Both the position numbers and the translations under genes were made by a program. From Gnetum montanum (taxonomy: Eukaryota > Streptophyta > Gnetopsida > Gnetales > Gnetaceae): 64,000 bases of DNA. The notes beneath the pieces were generated by a model. The model had not been told where the DNA came from and searched no databases. It saw only the letters and a program-made list of their open reading frames with translations. The DNA is taken from contig MNCI01001321.1 of assembly GCA_015680685.1 (NCBI GenBank), positions 319,614-383,613 on the forward strand. Direction: 5' to 3'. Numbering within the stretch: the stretch's first letter is position 1; each line of letters begins with the position of its first letter. Below, one piece after another: positions 1 to 11,123 of the stretch.

Positions 1-386
1 CTAGGGTTTAACTTATCCTAGGAAGATCCTAGTTGGCTTAATTATGAGTTGTTTCCTCATCCATCCACCAAGAAATTCATCTTTCTTATGAGGGAGGTGA
101 AATCATCATCCATGGTGATAGTGTGGTTCCCCTAGCTATCAATAATATGGACATAGAGCAAGGGTCTAGAGTGGATCTTCAGGAGAAAACTCCTAGTCAT
201 GAAGTCCATCAACCCAAATAAGAGAAACAACCAAAGAACAACAATGATAAGAAATAAGATACGTTATGGGTTGAACTCCCTTTCAACATCATTATTATTG
301 AAGGTGATGGTGAATATAAGTTTGTGAAAAATAGACTTTACTCATTCCCTAATCTTTCAAGGATTAGGAAGAATCTACACAAGTGA
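1..386 (+). pseudogene. 3' end of gag-pro, giant Tat-like Ty3/gypsy element (copy A)
   Basis: This is the C-terminal end of a decayed gag-pro reading frame. It aligns along its whole length with 37720-38081, where the same sequence follows a recognisable gag and an aspartic-protease-like stretch. Both copies end at the same place with the residues RIRKNLHK (copy A) or KIRKNLHK (copy 3) and then TGA (384-386 here, 38079-38081 there), which suggests that this TGA is the genuine end of the frame. Stops and frameshifts upstream make it non-functional. The catalytic part of the protease lies outside the window to the left. Downstream comes a non-coding spacer and then the antisense gene on the other strand. 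The lineage is inferred from the pol of the same element further right. Confidence 0.6.
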
Positions 387-1071
387 AATGCACCTTAACC
401 TTTCCATCCCATGACCTTATGACTAAATGCACTAATAGCTACATAGCTTAACTTTTCTTTCTTAATATCTTATACCTTTTTAAATGCACTTTGTTTTATC
501 CTTTATGCATGTAGCCTAAGTTTGTACTTTCATTTGCATCTTTACTATTATAGCCTTTCTTTACTTTTACTCATGTTATAAAAGCCTTATAAATATATAT
601 TTATTTTTCATTAATAGCCTACTATGGCCTTAAACTAGTAAAATTAAAGTCTGCTAAGACTCTAAACTTGCGTTACAATCTGCTAAGACTCTAAACTAGT
701 GGTATGGCCCACCATGGCCTTAAACTAACAAAAAAATACAACCTATGCCTGACATCACCTAAAACTAAAAAAAATCCCTTTTGTTATATTTATTTCTTTT
801 TTTAGCCGTTTATCACCTCAACTTGTAATTTAATTTTAGAACCAACATCATAAACATAGCCATCTACAATGTTTAATACAACAAGATATATAGATAAGAA
901 ATCAGACCAAAATTTCAAAATTTAAATTTAGAATGTTCATAACATACATAGCCATGGCCACACTATGTGGCAAAAATGTCAAAAAATGATAACAATCATC
1001 CATAACATAGGCTTGGCCAACAATGGCCATCAACATAAAAGCAAGAACAAATAATAGTCAACATGCTAAGA
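387..1071. repeat. Spacer with short dispersed repeats between gag-pro and antisense gene
   Basis: AT-rich non-coding spacer of 685 bp. It carries repeats of a motif like CTGCTAAGACTCTAAACT (two copies around 649-697) and of CATGGCCTTAAACTA (around 610-730). The same motifs recur at the matching place in copy 3 (38308-38480), just before the LTR of copy A (21205-21260), and inverted near the LTR of copy B (27955-28040). They are therefore characteristic of this element family. No gene is visible. Confidence 0.55.
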
Positions 1072-1164
1072 CTAGGATGATGGACGTTGCTGAGATACAT
1101 TTGGAGGAGGAAGTGGTAGGTAATTCCCACCTTGACCACTAGGGGTACCAATGTCTCTTGAAGC
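1072..1164 (-). pseudogene. Antisense gene, exon 7 (C-terminal, Pro/Gln-rich)
   Basis: The acceptor is CTATTTTAG with the exon starting at 1164, in phase 0. The peptide starts ASRDIGTPSGQGGN, becomes proline-rich (LPLPPPNVSQQ) and stops at TAG (1074-1072). Copy 3 has the counterpart at about 38795-38882, starting ALGDIG and running into PPLLPPNSTQQPP after a similar acceptor (GCATTTTAG). The conserved pattern of Gly, Pro and Gln at matching positions argues for a real exon. The 94-bp intron 6 (1165-1258) separates it from exon 6. Confidence 0.65.
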
Positions 1165-1258
1165 CTAAAATAGAACAAAACATAACTAGTTAGTGACCAA
1201 TAGCCAAAACCATAAGCCATGACTTAAAATGAAAACCAAAACATAAAATACATCTAAC

Positions 1259-2083
1259 CTATGGAGATTCTAGCTCCATGACTTCTAAGGGTAGATGTGA
1301 AAGGCCTTCATCCAAATGATGGAGGATTTGATCCTCTCTCATGTTGACCCAGTCAACATCCCCAAGATCAATGCCAAAGAGGATACCAATCCTATCTATA
1401 GCAGTCTAAGTAGGTGGCTCCTAGGTAGTAGTAGTCATAGAATTCTCACCTACAATGGTAGTAATCTGAAGAGTAGGGGACTACTCCATAATAAGAGTGC
1501 CTTCAAAGAGTTGATAAGCACTCTCTACCTAGATTCCCTAGATGAACAACTCTCTCTTACACCATTCAACCAACTCCTCCTTGAGCCACTTGAGGTAGGC
1601 CCCACAATCTGATTTATACCATTGCTTTTGGGTCTTTTTTTTTCTTATGCCACTTTAGGATCCAAGTGTAATGATCCTTCCAATCCTTGACATTCTGGAA
1701 GATGAGGTCCATCTACATCTATTGTTTTGCCATCTCTTATAAGACCACTACTTTTTCCTAAATTGTCTGCCAATAGTGAGCCCATTCAATCTCCTTGGTT
1801 CATAACTTTCCTAAGTTAGCCACTTAGACTTCCACAAAGGCCTTGTAGTCCTAGAGATCTCTAATTGTGTCCTCCTACTATTGAGTCTTCTCCCTTAGGA
1901 CCACAACTTCCTCCCATAGTGATTCATTGGACCTCTCTAGCTCCCATGAAATTTTTGCACATGACATTGCTAGATTAGTAGTAGTCTCATAAAAATTCAA
2001 GGGTACACAAGATACATCAGAGGGAGGCTTAGGTAAGGAGTTAATCTCCATGTCTCAGTTGGGGTTCTACTTCATAGAAGGCA
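1259..2083 (-). pseudogene. Antisense gene, exon 6 (helical/coiled-coil region)
   Basis: Long exon of 825 nt after the acceptor TTATGTAG (intron 5, 2084-2197). The frame includes EINSLPKPPSDVSCVPL, then a charged helical stretch ELERSNESLWEEVVVLREK, and near its end INMREDQ-like segments; here VNMREDQILHHLDEGLSHLP. Five or more internal stops are present, nearly all TAG, as expected from C-to-T decay of CAG/TGG codons. It ends CCATAG before GTTAGATG. The matching exon end in copy 3 reads CCACAA before GTTTGATA, so the terminal TAG here is probably a decayed Gln codon. A counterpart is present at 38971-39550. Confidence 0.65.
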
Positions 2084-2197
2084 CTACATAAGCATAAAAT
2101 ACAATCATAAATGCAATATACAACCTAATATGACCATAACATAAGCATAACCTATAACATAGCCAAATGACAAAAGCATATAAAACAAAGTCCTTAC

Positions 2198-2592
2198 TTA
2201 TCTTAGGTGTAACATGTTGCAATCGTTTGATGATGTACTTAGGCATACCACAAATGAACTCCACTTTGTTTGGAGTCTCTACCCATGGTTTCACATGCAA
2301 CTTAGGAATAGGTGCTTACACTGGTGGCACTAGAACTACTACAAGCATAAAAATCATCAAAAGGTTAGGATGAAGGACAAAATTAAATAATAGGATGCAA
2401 TGAAAGTTAAAGCATGGGCATACTTGGCTCCTCCTCTTCCTCCTTTGGGATGATGATGGAAAATGTACCCAATGCCACCTCACCAAACAAGGCATCTAAA
2501 TCATTGATGTCTACCTCAGGTTGTAGGACTACTTTCTCCACACACCTTTGTCCATCCTCTATAGCAACTTGGGTTGCTAGAACTTGATGCTT
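2198..2592 (-). pseudogene. Antisense gene, exons 5 and 4
   Basis: Exon 4 is 2592-2424 (169 nt) and exon 5 is 2338-2198 (141 nt). Exon 4 encodes HQVLATQVAIEDGQRCVEKV and an acidic end (PKEEEEEP). Its donor is GTATGC at 2423 and the next acceptor is GCTTGTAG at 2339. Exon 5 encodes HVKPWVETPNKVEFICGMPK and ends at the donor GTAAGG (2197). Exon 4 leaves a phase-1 codon that exon 5 completes; exon 5 again leaves phase 1, completed by exon 6. Such agreement over consecutive joins is unlikely by chance. Confidence 0.65.
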
Positions 2593-2686
2593 CTCTGTAC
2601 ATAAAAAATTAGTTAACACATGAAACCATAACATAGCCATAAAATTTAAAATAGCTAGAACTTAAATAAGGCATACGTATGACTAC

Positions 2687-3372
2687 CTCTTGTAATGATG
2701 TAAGCTTAAACTTAATTTTCTTTGGGGTAGACTGGTCTGATGCTAGTGATGCCTCCTCCATGGTCCTCTTAAGTTTTTCCTTGGCCATCCCTTCGGCCTC
2801 CCTACATTGTCATTTGGCCTCTAGGATGGTCGTAGGAAATGTGAGAGGCTCCTCATCATTCATGTTATCAAGGGACTCACATTGCCTAGCATAAAAATTC
2901 TTAGTGGTGATGGAAAATGAATTGTCCATCTCCATTTGTGGGTTTTGGGCCTACACCATTGGATAAATGTGTTTTATCCAAGGCTTGGAAAGTTGGCTTG
3001 GGTCCTTTGAAACCCATCACCCATTCCTTCACATCATCAAAAATGTCGCAAATATCTTTAAATAAACCATAAAGAATGAAAAATGCATGTGGATTATTGT
3101 AGAGGTATCAACACTAAGTCTTAGGATCTCCTCCATAAGCCTAGTAGCCAAAGTAGCTACCTAGTTGAACCTAGTGTCATCCATTAGGACCTTCTTAAAG
3201 GTCCACCCTTGTGCAATGGAAATTACCTTTTCTTGTGATAATAGCTTGGGAAATGCATTAGACTTGAACAAAGGATATGATTCCTTTGCATCAAGTTTTG
3301 TGAAGCTATCTATGAAGATTCTGAAGTGCCCCATGTTGGCATCAACCCACTCCAAAACTTCCTTATGATGGC
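2687..3372 (-). pseudogene. Antisense gene, exon 3, second part
   Basis: This is the continuation of exon 3 after the nested element at 3373. Open stretches include MGHFRIFIDSFTKLDAKESY and, nearer the exon end, a Glu/Lys-rich helical stretch REAEGMAKEKLKRTMEEASL followed by KIKFKLTSLQE at the donor GTAGTC (2686). At least one frameshift lies between these two stretches (around 2990-3080). The 94-bp intron 3 (2593-2686) then leads to exon 4, in phase 0 if the second AG of CAGAG is the acceptor. Confidence 0.6.
3368..3372. repeat. Target-site duplication (left) of nested Athila-like element
   Basis: ATGGC directly before the LTR end TGATGAGC at 3373. The identical ATGGC follows the other LTR at 11119-11123. 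Removing one copy and the element rejoins exon 3 of the antisense gene. Confidence 0.9.
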
Positions 3373-4213
3373 TGATGAGCGGCTAGGTACCCCTACACCC
3401 AACCATACGAATCACGAGCATTCATGAGTGACCCAGTCAAAATCCATAAACTATAAGCGCTTAACATACACCAGACTTTTAACCAATGAAACCTTTGGTT
3501 AGAACAGTCGTTGTCATCCTAATCTCACTTATGAGGTCCTATTTACGATGGTTAAGTGAGACTAAGGCTAATGATTTTTATATCTTTTTAATTATCTTTT
3601 CAGTAACTAATTGTGGTATGGAAAGTAAGGAATAAACTATTATCTAATCTCTAATTATCCTAGTTTATATTCTAACTACTCCTAGCATAAGTATCCGATC
3701 CCATCTTCCGAGCACATTCTGAACACTTCCTAACACTACTGTGTTACAAGACGTTAAGTGTCACTGGGCTTATCAAGTGTTTGGATTACATTCGAGATGG
3801 TTGTACATATGTCTTAACAAACTACGAATGAAAAATAATGATTGAAATTATAATAATGAAAACATAAATAATCAACAAGTAACTAATAAAGAATCAACAA
3901 GTAATTAATAAAGCATAAACATATTAAACTATTAAATGCATGAAATAACTAAGTCCAAATGCTGTAAGGAATGCTTGAACAGTTCATCTTTATTGCTATC
4001 ATGCCAATGGGCTCAGATACATCAAAACTTGAATAAAGATCTGATTACTTTTCTTACACCTGTTGCTGGCACTTGGAAAATATTCTATCTCTTACGGAAG
4101 AAAACTACAAGAGCTTCACTACAACTACTCAATAAAGATGCCTAAATGAGGTGCAAGGCCCTCATATTTATAGGCTAGGAAAGGTGGCTGTGTAAACAGG
4201 GCCACGTCGACGT
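3373..4213 (-). repeat. 3' LTR of the Athila-like element
   Basis: It aligns with 10233-11100 and with the solo LTR at 50556-51489. It keeps a roughly 36-bp AT-rich stretch (around 3570-3605) that the 5' LTR has lost but the solo LTR still has. Its inner end breaks off after GCCACGTCGACG; about 110 bp of U3 are missing, and the integrase frame runs straight into the LTR. TATA box (minus strand) at 4165-4172. Confidence 0.85.
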
Positions 4214-5290
4214 AGCCTCCCTTAGAGCACATCCCTTGGTCGGATGCTTCTGTGGAGAGAGACTTGGAGCACACCCACTCCAAGTCTCATCTACCACACT
4301 TAAATTGATTAAACGTTCACATTGTGCTAGTGGTAGGTCAAGGCCAAGGTCACTGGTGGTGGATAGTGTCTGGATTTTTGCTTGGATTGGAAGTCTTGGC
4401 AACTTTCCGTACATTAACTCATAGGGAGAGTATCCCACAGGAAGTTTCCAAGTGGAGCAATAGGCCCATAGGACATCATTGAGCTTGGTACTCCAATCCC
4501 TCCTGTATTTGCTAATGGTTTAGGTAAGGATCTTGGTGATCTCCCTATTGGTGAATTTAGCCTGCCCATTGGCTTGGGGGTGATAGGGTGTTGTGAATTT
4601 ATGTGTTACCCCTAAGCGTTGCATGAGTTTTTGAAAATTGACATCCATGAAGTGAGTCCCATTGTCAGAAATGAGTGCACGAGGCACTCCAAACCTAGTA
4701 ACAATTTGTTCTGCAGTGGTATTGGAAGAACAGTAGATGACGGCTACTACTTCTACCCACTTTGTATAGTAGTCCATAGCCATGATGATGTATGCCTTTT
4801 TGTTTGACAAGGAGGTGATGTGTCCCATGAAGTCGATACCCCATATGTCGAAGGGCTCCAGTGGCTAGATCCACTGTTGAGGTCCCTCCATTCGTGTTGT
4901 CATCCCACCATCTCTTTGGCATCATTTGCAGGAGCGGGTGAACCATTGTGTGTCCCTAAAATGTGTAGGCCAATAATACCCTACAAGCAGGATTTTAATG
5001 GTTGTTCAATGTCTAGCATAGTGGTCCCCACAAGGGCCCTCATGAGCATCTTGGAGGACACGCAGTGTGTCATCATCAGGGACATACCATCAAACCAAGC
5101 TATCTGTGCACACCTTGTAGAGGTGGCTGTTGATTTCCATGAAATGCTTGGCCTTATGGAGAAACTGCTATTTCTGTCGATCGTTCCATTCCTTTCGCAA
5201 CTCTTAGGTTGTAAGGTAGGTGAGGATGTAGTTAAACCAAGGGGATTCCTTGGGTGCTTGAGGATCAACGACACCTATGAAGAGGAGTTC
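4214..5290 (-). pseudogene. Integrase of the Athila-like element
   Basis: Integrase inserts the cDNA into host DNA. An HHCC zinc-binding region is visible upstream of the core (the stretch with AHEGPCGDH and the two Cys of SCK-CQR, around 4900-5060). The catalytic core has the first Asp in WGIDFMGHI and the second in ALISDNGTHF. The third catalytic residue, normally Glu in the HPQ-NGQ-E motif, reads Lys here (ANGQAKFTNREI, around 4550-4575), so catalysis is lost. One stop separates the core from the C-terminal part GYSPYELMYGKLPRLP. The far C-terminus is deleted at the LTR junction. Confidence 0.8.
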
Positions 5291-5790
5291 ATCTAGAAAC
5301 TAGTCGGATAAAGGCTCCTCCTCTTTTGTGTCAGCCCATCATAACCGCGATAAGTGGTTAGTGACCACATTCTCGGTCCCCTTTCTGTCTACCATGGTAA
5401 GATCAAACTCTTGAAGAATCACTAGCCACTAGATTATGTGGGGGCTCATCGTTGGTTTGTTCATCAAGAACTGGATAGCATTATGGTTTGTGTGCACAAA
5501 CACCTCGTATCCAAGCACATAGTGCCAGAATTTATCCAAGGAAAACACCACCACCATCAATTCCTTTTCGGTGGTGGTATAGTTCAATTGAGCACCCACA
5601 AAGCTACAACTTGCACAGTGGATATAATACAGATGTTTCTGATCATCACACTGTGTAAGCACAACTACCAAGGCATAGTTGGAGGCATCTGTCATAATGT
5701 AAAAGGGTATGGACCAATCAAGTGCCCGTAGAACTAGAGCTTCTATGAGTTTTTTTTCAGCTCTTAGAATGCAGACTCGCATTCCTTGGT
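5291..5790 (-). pseudogene. RNase H of the Athila-like element
   Basis: RNase H removes the RNA strand during reverse transcription. Visible motifs are MTDASNYALVVVLTQ (first Asp), the QLNYTTTEKELMVVVF segment, and FVHTNHNAIQFLMNKP, where the usual TDH reads TNH. The continuation includes a NHLSRL-type end. It is contiguous with RT upstream and integrase downstream, as in Ty3/gypsy pol order. Confidence 0.8.
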
Positions 5791-6640
5791 CCAGATGAAC
5801 AGAGCGTCCTTCTTTGTAAGTTCTACTAATGGCCGGGCGATCTTTGAGAAGTGCTCAATGAAATGCCGGTAGTAACCAGTGTGTCCAAGGAATGACCACA
5901 CATCTTTGATAGTACTTGATTTGTAGGTAATTCCTTGGATGACCTTGATCTTTTTAGGGTCTACGTTGATCCTTGTTGATGAGATGCGATGCCCCAACAC
6001 AATGTCCTCTTGGACCATCAGATGGCTCTTTTTCCAATTAAGCCATAGATTGGTGTCTACACACATCTTTAGAACTTTCTCTAGGTGGTCCAAGGCTTGC
6101 TCAAACGTGGCACCATAGGTGGAGAATTCGTCCATGAAGACTTCTACACCATTGCCGATTTTTTGCTGGAAGATGCTTAGGACAAGGTGTTGGAATGTCG
6201 CAGGCACATTGCATAGGCCAAAGGGCATCTTCTTATATGTAAAAGTCCCCCATGGATTCGTGAAAGTAGTTTTGGCCTGGTCGTCTGGTGCTATTTGGAT
6301 TTGGTTGTAACCACTATAACCATAAAAAAACTGTAATATCGGTGTCCTGCGATTGTGCCCAACACCTGGTCCGCAAATGGCAGTGGGAAGTGGTCCTTGA
6401 AGGTCACCATGTTGAGAAACCAAAAATCAATATAGACCCTCCACTTACCACCTTTCTTGGGTATGATAACGAGTGGGCTAATCCATTTGCTATCGATGAC
6501 AAAATAGATGAATCTCGCCTTCAGCAATTGTTCAATTTCATCCTTTGCAACCTGCTTCAATTTGGGGCTCAATCGTCTTTGTGGCTATCATCATAGCTTC
6601 ATGGAAGGGTCAAGGTAGATCTGGTGCTAGTAGATCCTGG
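5764..6640 (-). pseudogene. Reverse transcriptase of the Athila-like element
   Basis: Recognisable RT blocks in order: KKGGKWRVYIDFWFLN, HFPLPFADQVLGTIAGH, GYSGYNQIQIAPDDQAKTTF, KKMPFGLCNVPATFQ and the active-site block VFMDEFSTYG. The family normally has F/Y-M-D-D; the last Asp is Glu here, which would disable the enzyme. One frameshift around 6300-6420 splits the frame. The connection block LGHTGYYRHFIEHFSKIARPL follows. The wording is closest to plant Athila/Tat-type RT rather than chromoviruses. Confidence 0.85.
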
Positions 6641-7099
6641 GATCAACTCCAGTCAACTCAGGATAGGACCATGTGAATGCAACAACCCATTTTTTTACCA
6701 TCCCCAACAATTTATTTTTCTATTCAGGAGCAAGGGCAACATTGATAATTACTGGCTTAACATTTTGCAAGAATGCATATTCCAATTGAGTCGGTAAGGA
6801 CTTTAGCTCAAGGGGCTCTTTCTTGAAGCTCTTAGGGATTTCTAGCTTTCCCCAGTCATCTTGGTCACCAACAGTGGAGATCTATTGATGAATCTCCTCC
6901 ATCTCATCCATGCTTTCAATATAGGCTTACACTAGCCCCTCATATGGTTCCATGCACAATGTGCTGCTATCAAGATCAGCTGTCAGCCACTGGGTGTCCT
7001 CTTGGTTAGTGGCTACTATGTATAGGCACTGTTGAATGGGTGATTCCTCGGTACACCAACTGCATGCTTGAATGGATATCCGCTTAGCAGCCCATAACT

Positions 7100-7570
7100 G
7101 CTGCATCTAGTTGCACCCTAAGTCAGTATATGCGATTCATGGAACTCTTTTCTTCTTGATCTTCCAAAAAGGATTTTCCTTTGAAATTTCCAAGGACAGA
7201 TCTTGGAGTCCTAGTCATGCATCCACTGTGCTTAGCCAAGCTCTTCCCATGATGATTGGGAACTTTCCCTTACAGTTCTCTACACGGATGACTAGGAAAT
7301 CAGTAGGGTAGGACCACCCACAAATGGTGGTCACAATGTCCTTCACCAAATCCAAGGGAATGGTGATGGATTGGTTTGCTAACTCAAGTTGGATGTTGCT
7401 CTTATTTGGCAGGGGTAGGTTCTAGTTCTTGTACATGTCATGAGAGATTAAATTGATCCCTGACCCTGAGTCCAGAAGAGCTTTGCACGACTCGTTCACA
7501 GCCACCTGAAGATATATGAGGGGGCTTCTCAAATCTGTTAATTTCTAGGGAAGAAAACCTACTTTGATCT
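7100..7570 (-). pseudogene. Aspartic protease of the Athila-like element
   Basis: The minus strand reads ALLDSGSGINLISHDMYK around 7440-7500 (the D-S-G active-site triad typical of retropepsins), followed downstream by a flap-like region and IIMGRAWLSTVDAW (around 7200-7260), the usual end block. The enzyme would cut the polyprotein. It sits between gag and RT as expected. Stops and frameshifts are present. Confidence 0.7.
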
Positions 7571-10130
7571 AGTCGATCACAGCATGTGTAAGCATGACCG
7601 TTTGGACATTGGAGTGCGGTGGAGTGGAGGACTGCTTAGGCGATATGATGATAGAGGCATTGGTAGGTTCAGAGGCACTAGCCATAGGCATAGGTGAGGG
7701 TGTGTTTAGATTATTGGGCCAGAAGAAAGCACATTTGCGTGGCTTGGATTCTGGTCCACTTGGCTGAGGTGCCGATTGTAAGTTAACAACCCTCGTAGCG
7801 TTTCGTTGATGTGGCTATGGCGGTATTTCTTCCTACATGGATAGAGCAAGTGGCAACTAAGTGAGATAGTGTGGAGGAGTGGTAGAAGAAGGTGATGGAG
7901 GGTAGAATGGATGTGGGTTTTTCCCATGGATGATGGAGATGGATGTCAAAAATATTCAAGGGGGTGGTAGTAATTGGGAAAGGCCACATGACTAGAAGAG
8001 TCTCTTTGAGAGACCAGTTGCTGAACATAGTACCCATAAGGATCTAACTACTTATAAGGGTACTACTACCTTGGAGGTGGCATCCCCTATGCTTGTGGTT
8101 GCTACCATTTTTGGAAGTATTCATATGGTTTCAGGGGCATTCCACTTGGATAATATCCTTGCTGCTGCAAATGGAACCGCCTGGGGTTGCCTTGTGGATA
8201 AGGCAGCCTTCGGGGTGTCTGTCATTGCACCAAAAGAGGGTTCAAGGCATACATCCCAGACTCTTGAAGGTGTGACACCATAGGAAAAAATCCCTTAGGA
8301 TGTTCATATTTTCATATGCCACATTCATTTTCCTCCTCGGTGTCAGATTCTACAACCTATTCTACTACTGCAACTTTTCCCTTACACTTATGTTGGGTAC
8401 GTTCAGCTCCCTTCTTCCTGCGCCAATCATAGTCACTACCTTGTTCTTTGGACTCTTCTGTAATTTTCAATACACTTTGGAATTTCTTGTCCAAAGAGTC
8501 CCACATTTTATCCACCTTTGTCAATATTTTGGATGCAAACTTTTGTAACGGTAAAGTCTTCCGATTCACCGCTGCTTCCAGTGGTGACTCATCCTCCTCA
8601 TCACAAAATCAGACCTCCCTTTTTTTGAGGGAAGGGTCCCAGTTGAATTCTTCTACACTCTTCTTTTTTCTGAGTTCTCCTTCTTACTTGGCCACCTAAT
8701 CAATGAGGCATTACAACTGATGGGCCCTTAGCTTTGATAGTCATCCCTTGGCATACACACCAAGGGTCTTTCACATTTCAAAATGGAGCCCATCAATAAT
8801 GTGGCGAAGCTGTGTCCATTGAGAGTAACCATGACCAGGGCACCGATGCAACAGTGAGTAATACCTGCTCATGGCAGCATCCAAGGGTTCATGATTCCCT
8901 TGTTTCTAACCTTGGATCTACCATCTCAGATTCGCCACTCTAGAGTATGTTTGATATTTTTCATTAAAGATTTCAAGCATTGTACTCCATCTTTAGATTG
9001 ATGCTACCTCCAAGGACCGGTACCAACTTTTAGCTTCTTTGATGAGTGTGTGAGGGAACAGCTTCAACCATTTCCAATCATTATCAATGTCTTGCAGGGT
9101 GTAGGCATCATGGAACACCTACAGGTGGGTCTATGAATCACAATTGTATCCCCCTTCAAATCTGGGGATGTTGTTCTTATCAACATGATTGATCCGACTG
9201 TCCTTCATGTGCTTACTTGGAATGTGAACTACTTCTGCAATCTAGACCATGCTCCAAGTAGCTAACAATGGCTCGTCTGAATCATAGTCCTGTTGGGGAC
9301 TATGACATTTGTGACGATTCCAGCTATCCCTTCTTTCATTCTTGTGAGCATCACGTGATTGGTTGCATGCTTCCTCATGTTTTCCCCTTTGAACCTATTT
9401 ACCACCATCCTTTCTCTCCAGCCTTTCCCTGTTACGCTCAGAGCCTAAGTTGGATGAAGGCGTAGGAGAGGGGGAGGATAGAGAAGAAGGAGAGGCATTG
9501 CCACCACTCTAGCGTCGATCTCCCCATCTACCTTGATGACGGCCGCGATCATTTCTCCCAGCCTTGCTATGTGACCCGCCATCCCCTTGAGGATTGTGGT
9601 CACTTGGAGGTTTGTTCTGAATGACTGGTTAGAGGATCTGCGGCCCCAGGTGAAGTTCAGTCGAATGGGTATCATGAAATATGAGATCCCCATTGTCTTG
9701 CAGCCCTTGTAAGAATAAGGGGTTACTGAAATGTTTCCCCTTCTGTTGTTCATATCTCTCAACCTGTTACTAATCTCTTGTCCATTGAGCTTCCATAGGA
9801 CGATAGTCCCGGTAGTCATCATCCTCCATGACATACTCCGCCACTCGGTCTTGGATGCCCAATCTGCCCAGATTGTGATATAGCATCATAGGAGCTAATC
9901 GGTCAGGCGGTAGCATGATGCTACCCTCCATGTCCCATCATTAAAGATGCTCATCCTGATGTAGGATGAATGTGAAATCAAGGACATATTCATCAGGATG
10001 TTTGTACACCACCTGACATTCTTGCGGCACCGGTGGTTCAAATACCTCTCTCCTATGAGAAGACATATTGGATGTTAGATGGTCCATGTAATTAATGTAC
10101 CTTATGATTAACTTAAATTTTCCTAGCATG
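7571..10130 (-). pseudogene. gag region of the Athila-like element
   Basis: Decayed gag precursor. It probably starts near 10066-10129, where the frame contains MSSHRREVFEPPVPQECQVV shortly after the primer site. A later stretch, YYSLLHRCPGHGYSQWTQLR, around 8790-8880 is typical of plant gag capsid regions. A Lys-rich stretch (KFASKILTKVDKMWDSLDKK) lies around 8450-8570. No clear CCHC zinc knuckle could be read. Several frameshifts occur, so boundaries of the individual domains are not secure. Confidence 0.6.
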
Positions 10131-10213
10131 CAGAAATATTTCTATCCTTGGTCCATTCCAACGACTTAGATGATAATTTCACTAAATTCAGATGATGCAT
10201 GTAAGACTAACAG

Positions 10214-10231
10214 TCCCCAGCAATTGCACCA
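10214..10231 (-). promoter_or_regulatory. Primer binding site, tRNA-Asp type
   Basis: The minus strand reads TGGTGCAATTGCTGGGGA, one base inside the 5' LTR. The tRNA-Asp primer site used by Athila elements is TGGCGCCGTTGCCGGGGA; 14 of 18 positions agree and two of the differences are C-to-T. This supports both the element's orientation and the lineage call. Confidence 0.75.
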
Positions 10232-10232
10232 A

Positions 10233-11118
10233 TGATGAGCGACTAGGTACCCCTACTCCCAACCAAACGAATCATGAGTATTCACGTGCAACTCAGTCAA
10301 TATCTCCAGACTGTAAGCATTTAACATACAGTAGACTTCTAACCAGTGAAACCTTGGATTACAATAGTTGTTGTCATCCTAAGGTCCTATTTACGATGGT
10401 TAAGTGATACTAAGGCTAATTGAGGTATGGAAAGTAAGGAATAAACTATTATCTAATCTCTAATTATCCTAGTTGATATTCTAACTACTCCTCGCATAAG
10501 TATCTGGTCCCATCTTCCAAGCACATTCTGAACATTTCCTAACACTACTAGGTTACCAGATGTTAAGTGTCACTAGGCTTACCAAGTGTTTGGATTACAT
10601 TCAAGATGGTCGTACTTATGTCTTAACAAACTACGAATAAACACTAATGATTGAAATTATAATAATGAAAACATAAATAATCAACAAGTAACTAATAAAG
10701 CATCAACAAGTAATTAATAAAGCATAAACATATTAAACTATTAAATGCATGAAATAACTAAGTCCAAATGCTGCAAGAAATGCTTGAATAGTTCATCTTT
10801 ATTGCCATCACGCCAATGGGCTTAGATACATCAATGCTCGAATAAAGATCTGATCACTTTTCTTACACCTGCTACGAGCACTTGGAAAATATTCTATCTC
10901 TTGCAGAAGCAAACTGCAAGAGCTTCACTACAACTACTCAAAAAGATGTCTAAATGAGATGTAAGGCCCTCATATTTATAGGCTGGGAAAGGTGGCTGCA
11001 TAAACGGGGCCACGTCGATGCAGGGAGGCTATGTCGACGGGCCCGCGTTGATGCGGCCACATATACGCAGCCCCGTATACACAGCCCAGTTGACGCATTG
11101 ACTTATGACACTTCATTA
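10233..11118 (-). repeat. 5' LTR of the Athila-like element
   Basis: An 886-bp LTR. It contains a TATA box (minus strand) at 10973-10980, a pair of inverted 9-mers ATCTTTATT / AATAAAGAT (10795-10803 and 10841-10849) and, between the TATA box and the outer end, a CpG-rich U3 segment (10990-11100) with words like GTCGACGGGCCCGC and GTATACGCAG-like repeats. Two small deletions (about 13 and 36 bp) relative to the other LTR lie around 10383 and 10418. Confidence 0.88.
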
Positions 11119-11123
11119 ATGGC
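11119..11123. repeat. Target-site duplication (right) of nested Athila-like element
   Basis: ATGGC, identical to 3368-3372. Confidence 0.9.

Larger units (their letters stand above)
3373..11118 (-). mobile_element. Athila-like Ty3/gypsy retrotransposon, full structure, nested in the antisense gene
   Basis: A 7746-bp element lying on the minus strand. The plus-strand ends are TGATGAGC at 3373 and TTCATTA at 11118 (CATCA in the solo LTR of the same family). Both LTRs, a tRNA-Asp-like primer site, gag, protease, RT, RNase H and integrase are present in that order, bounded by the 5-bp duplication ATGGC. RT, RNase H and integrase wording (IDFMGHIT, ISDNGTHF, AQLNYTTTEKEL, GYSGYNQI) resembles plant Athila. 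The element is dead: frameshifts, a changed RT active site, a changed integrase Glu, and loss of the integrase C-terminus and polypurine tract. A solo LTR of the same family is at 50556-51489. Confidence 0.88.

Noticed and set aside
3936-4145. Open frame inside the LTRs, also seen at 50721-50927 with similar residues
   Set aside because: The similarity follows from these being copies of one LTR. The 5' LTR copy has a stop (around 10830), and the frame overlaps the R region and poly(A) signal; coding is unlikely.
4820-5296. 158-codon plus-strand open frame
   Set aside because: It lies opposite the integrase gene of the nested element and has no motif; it is a shadow frame.
6288-6596. 102-codon plus-strand open frame
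   Set aside because: Opposite the RT gene; no recognisable motif.
8300-8548. Hydrophobic plus-strand frame resembling a membrane protein
   Set aside because: It is the complement of a Lys-rich gag segment of the nested element.
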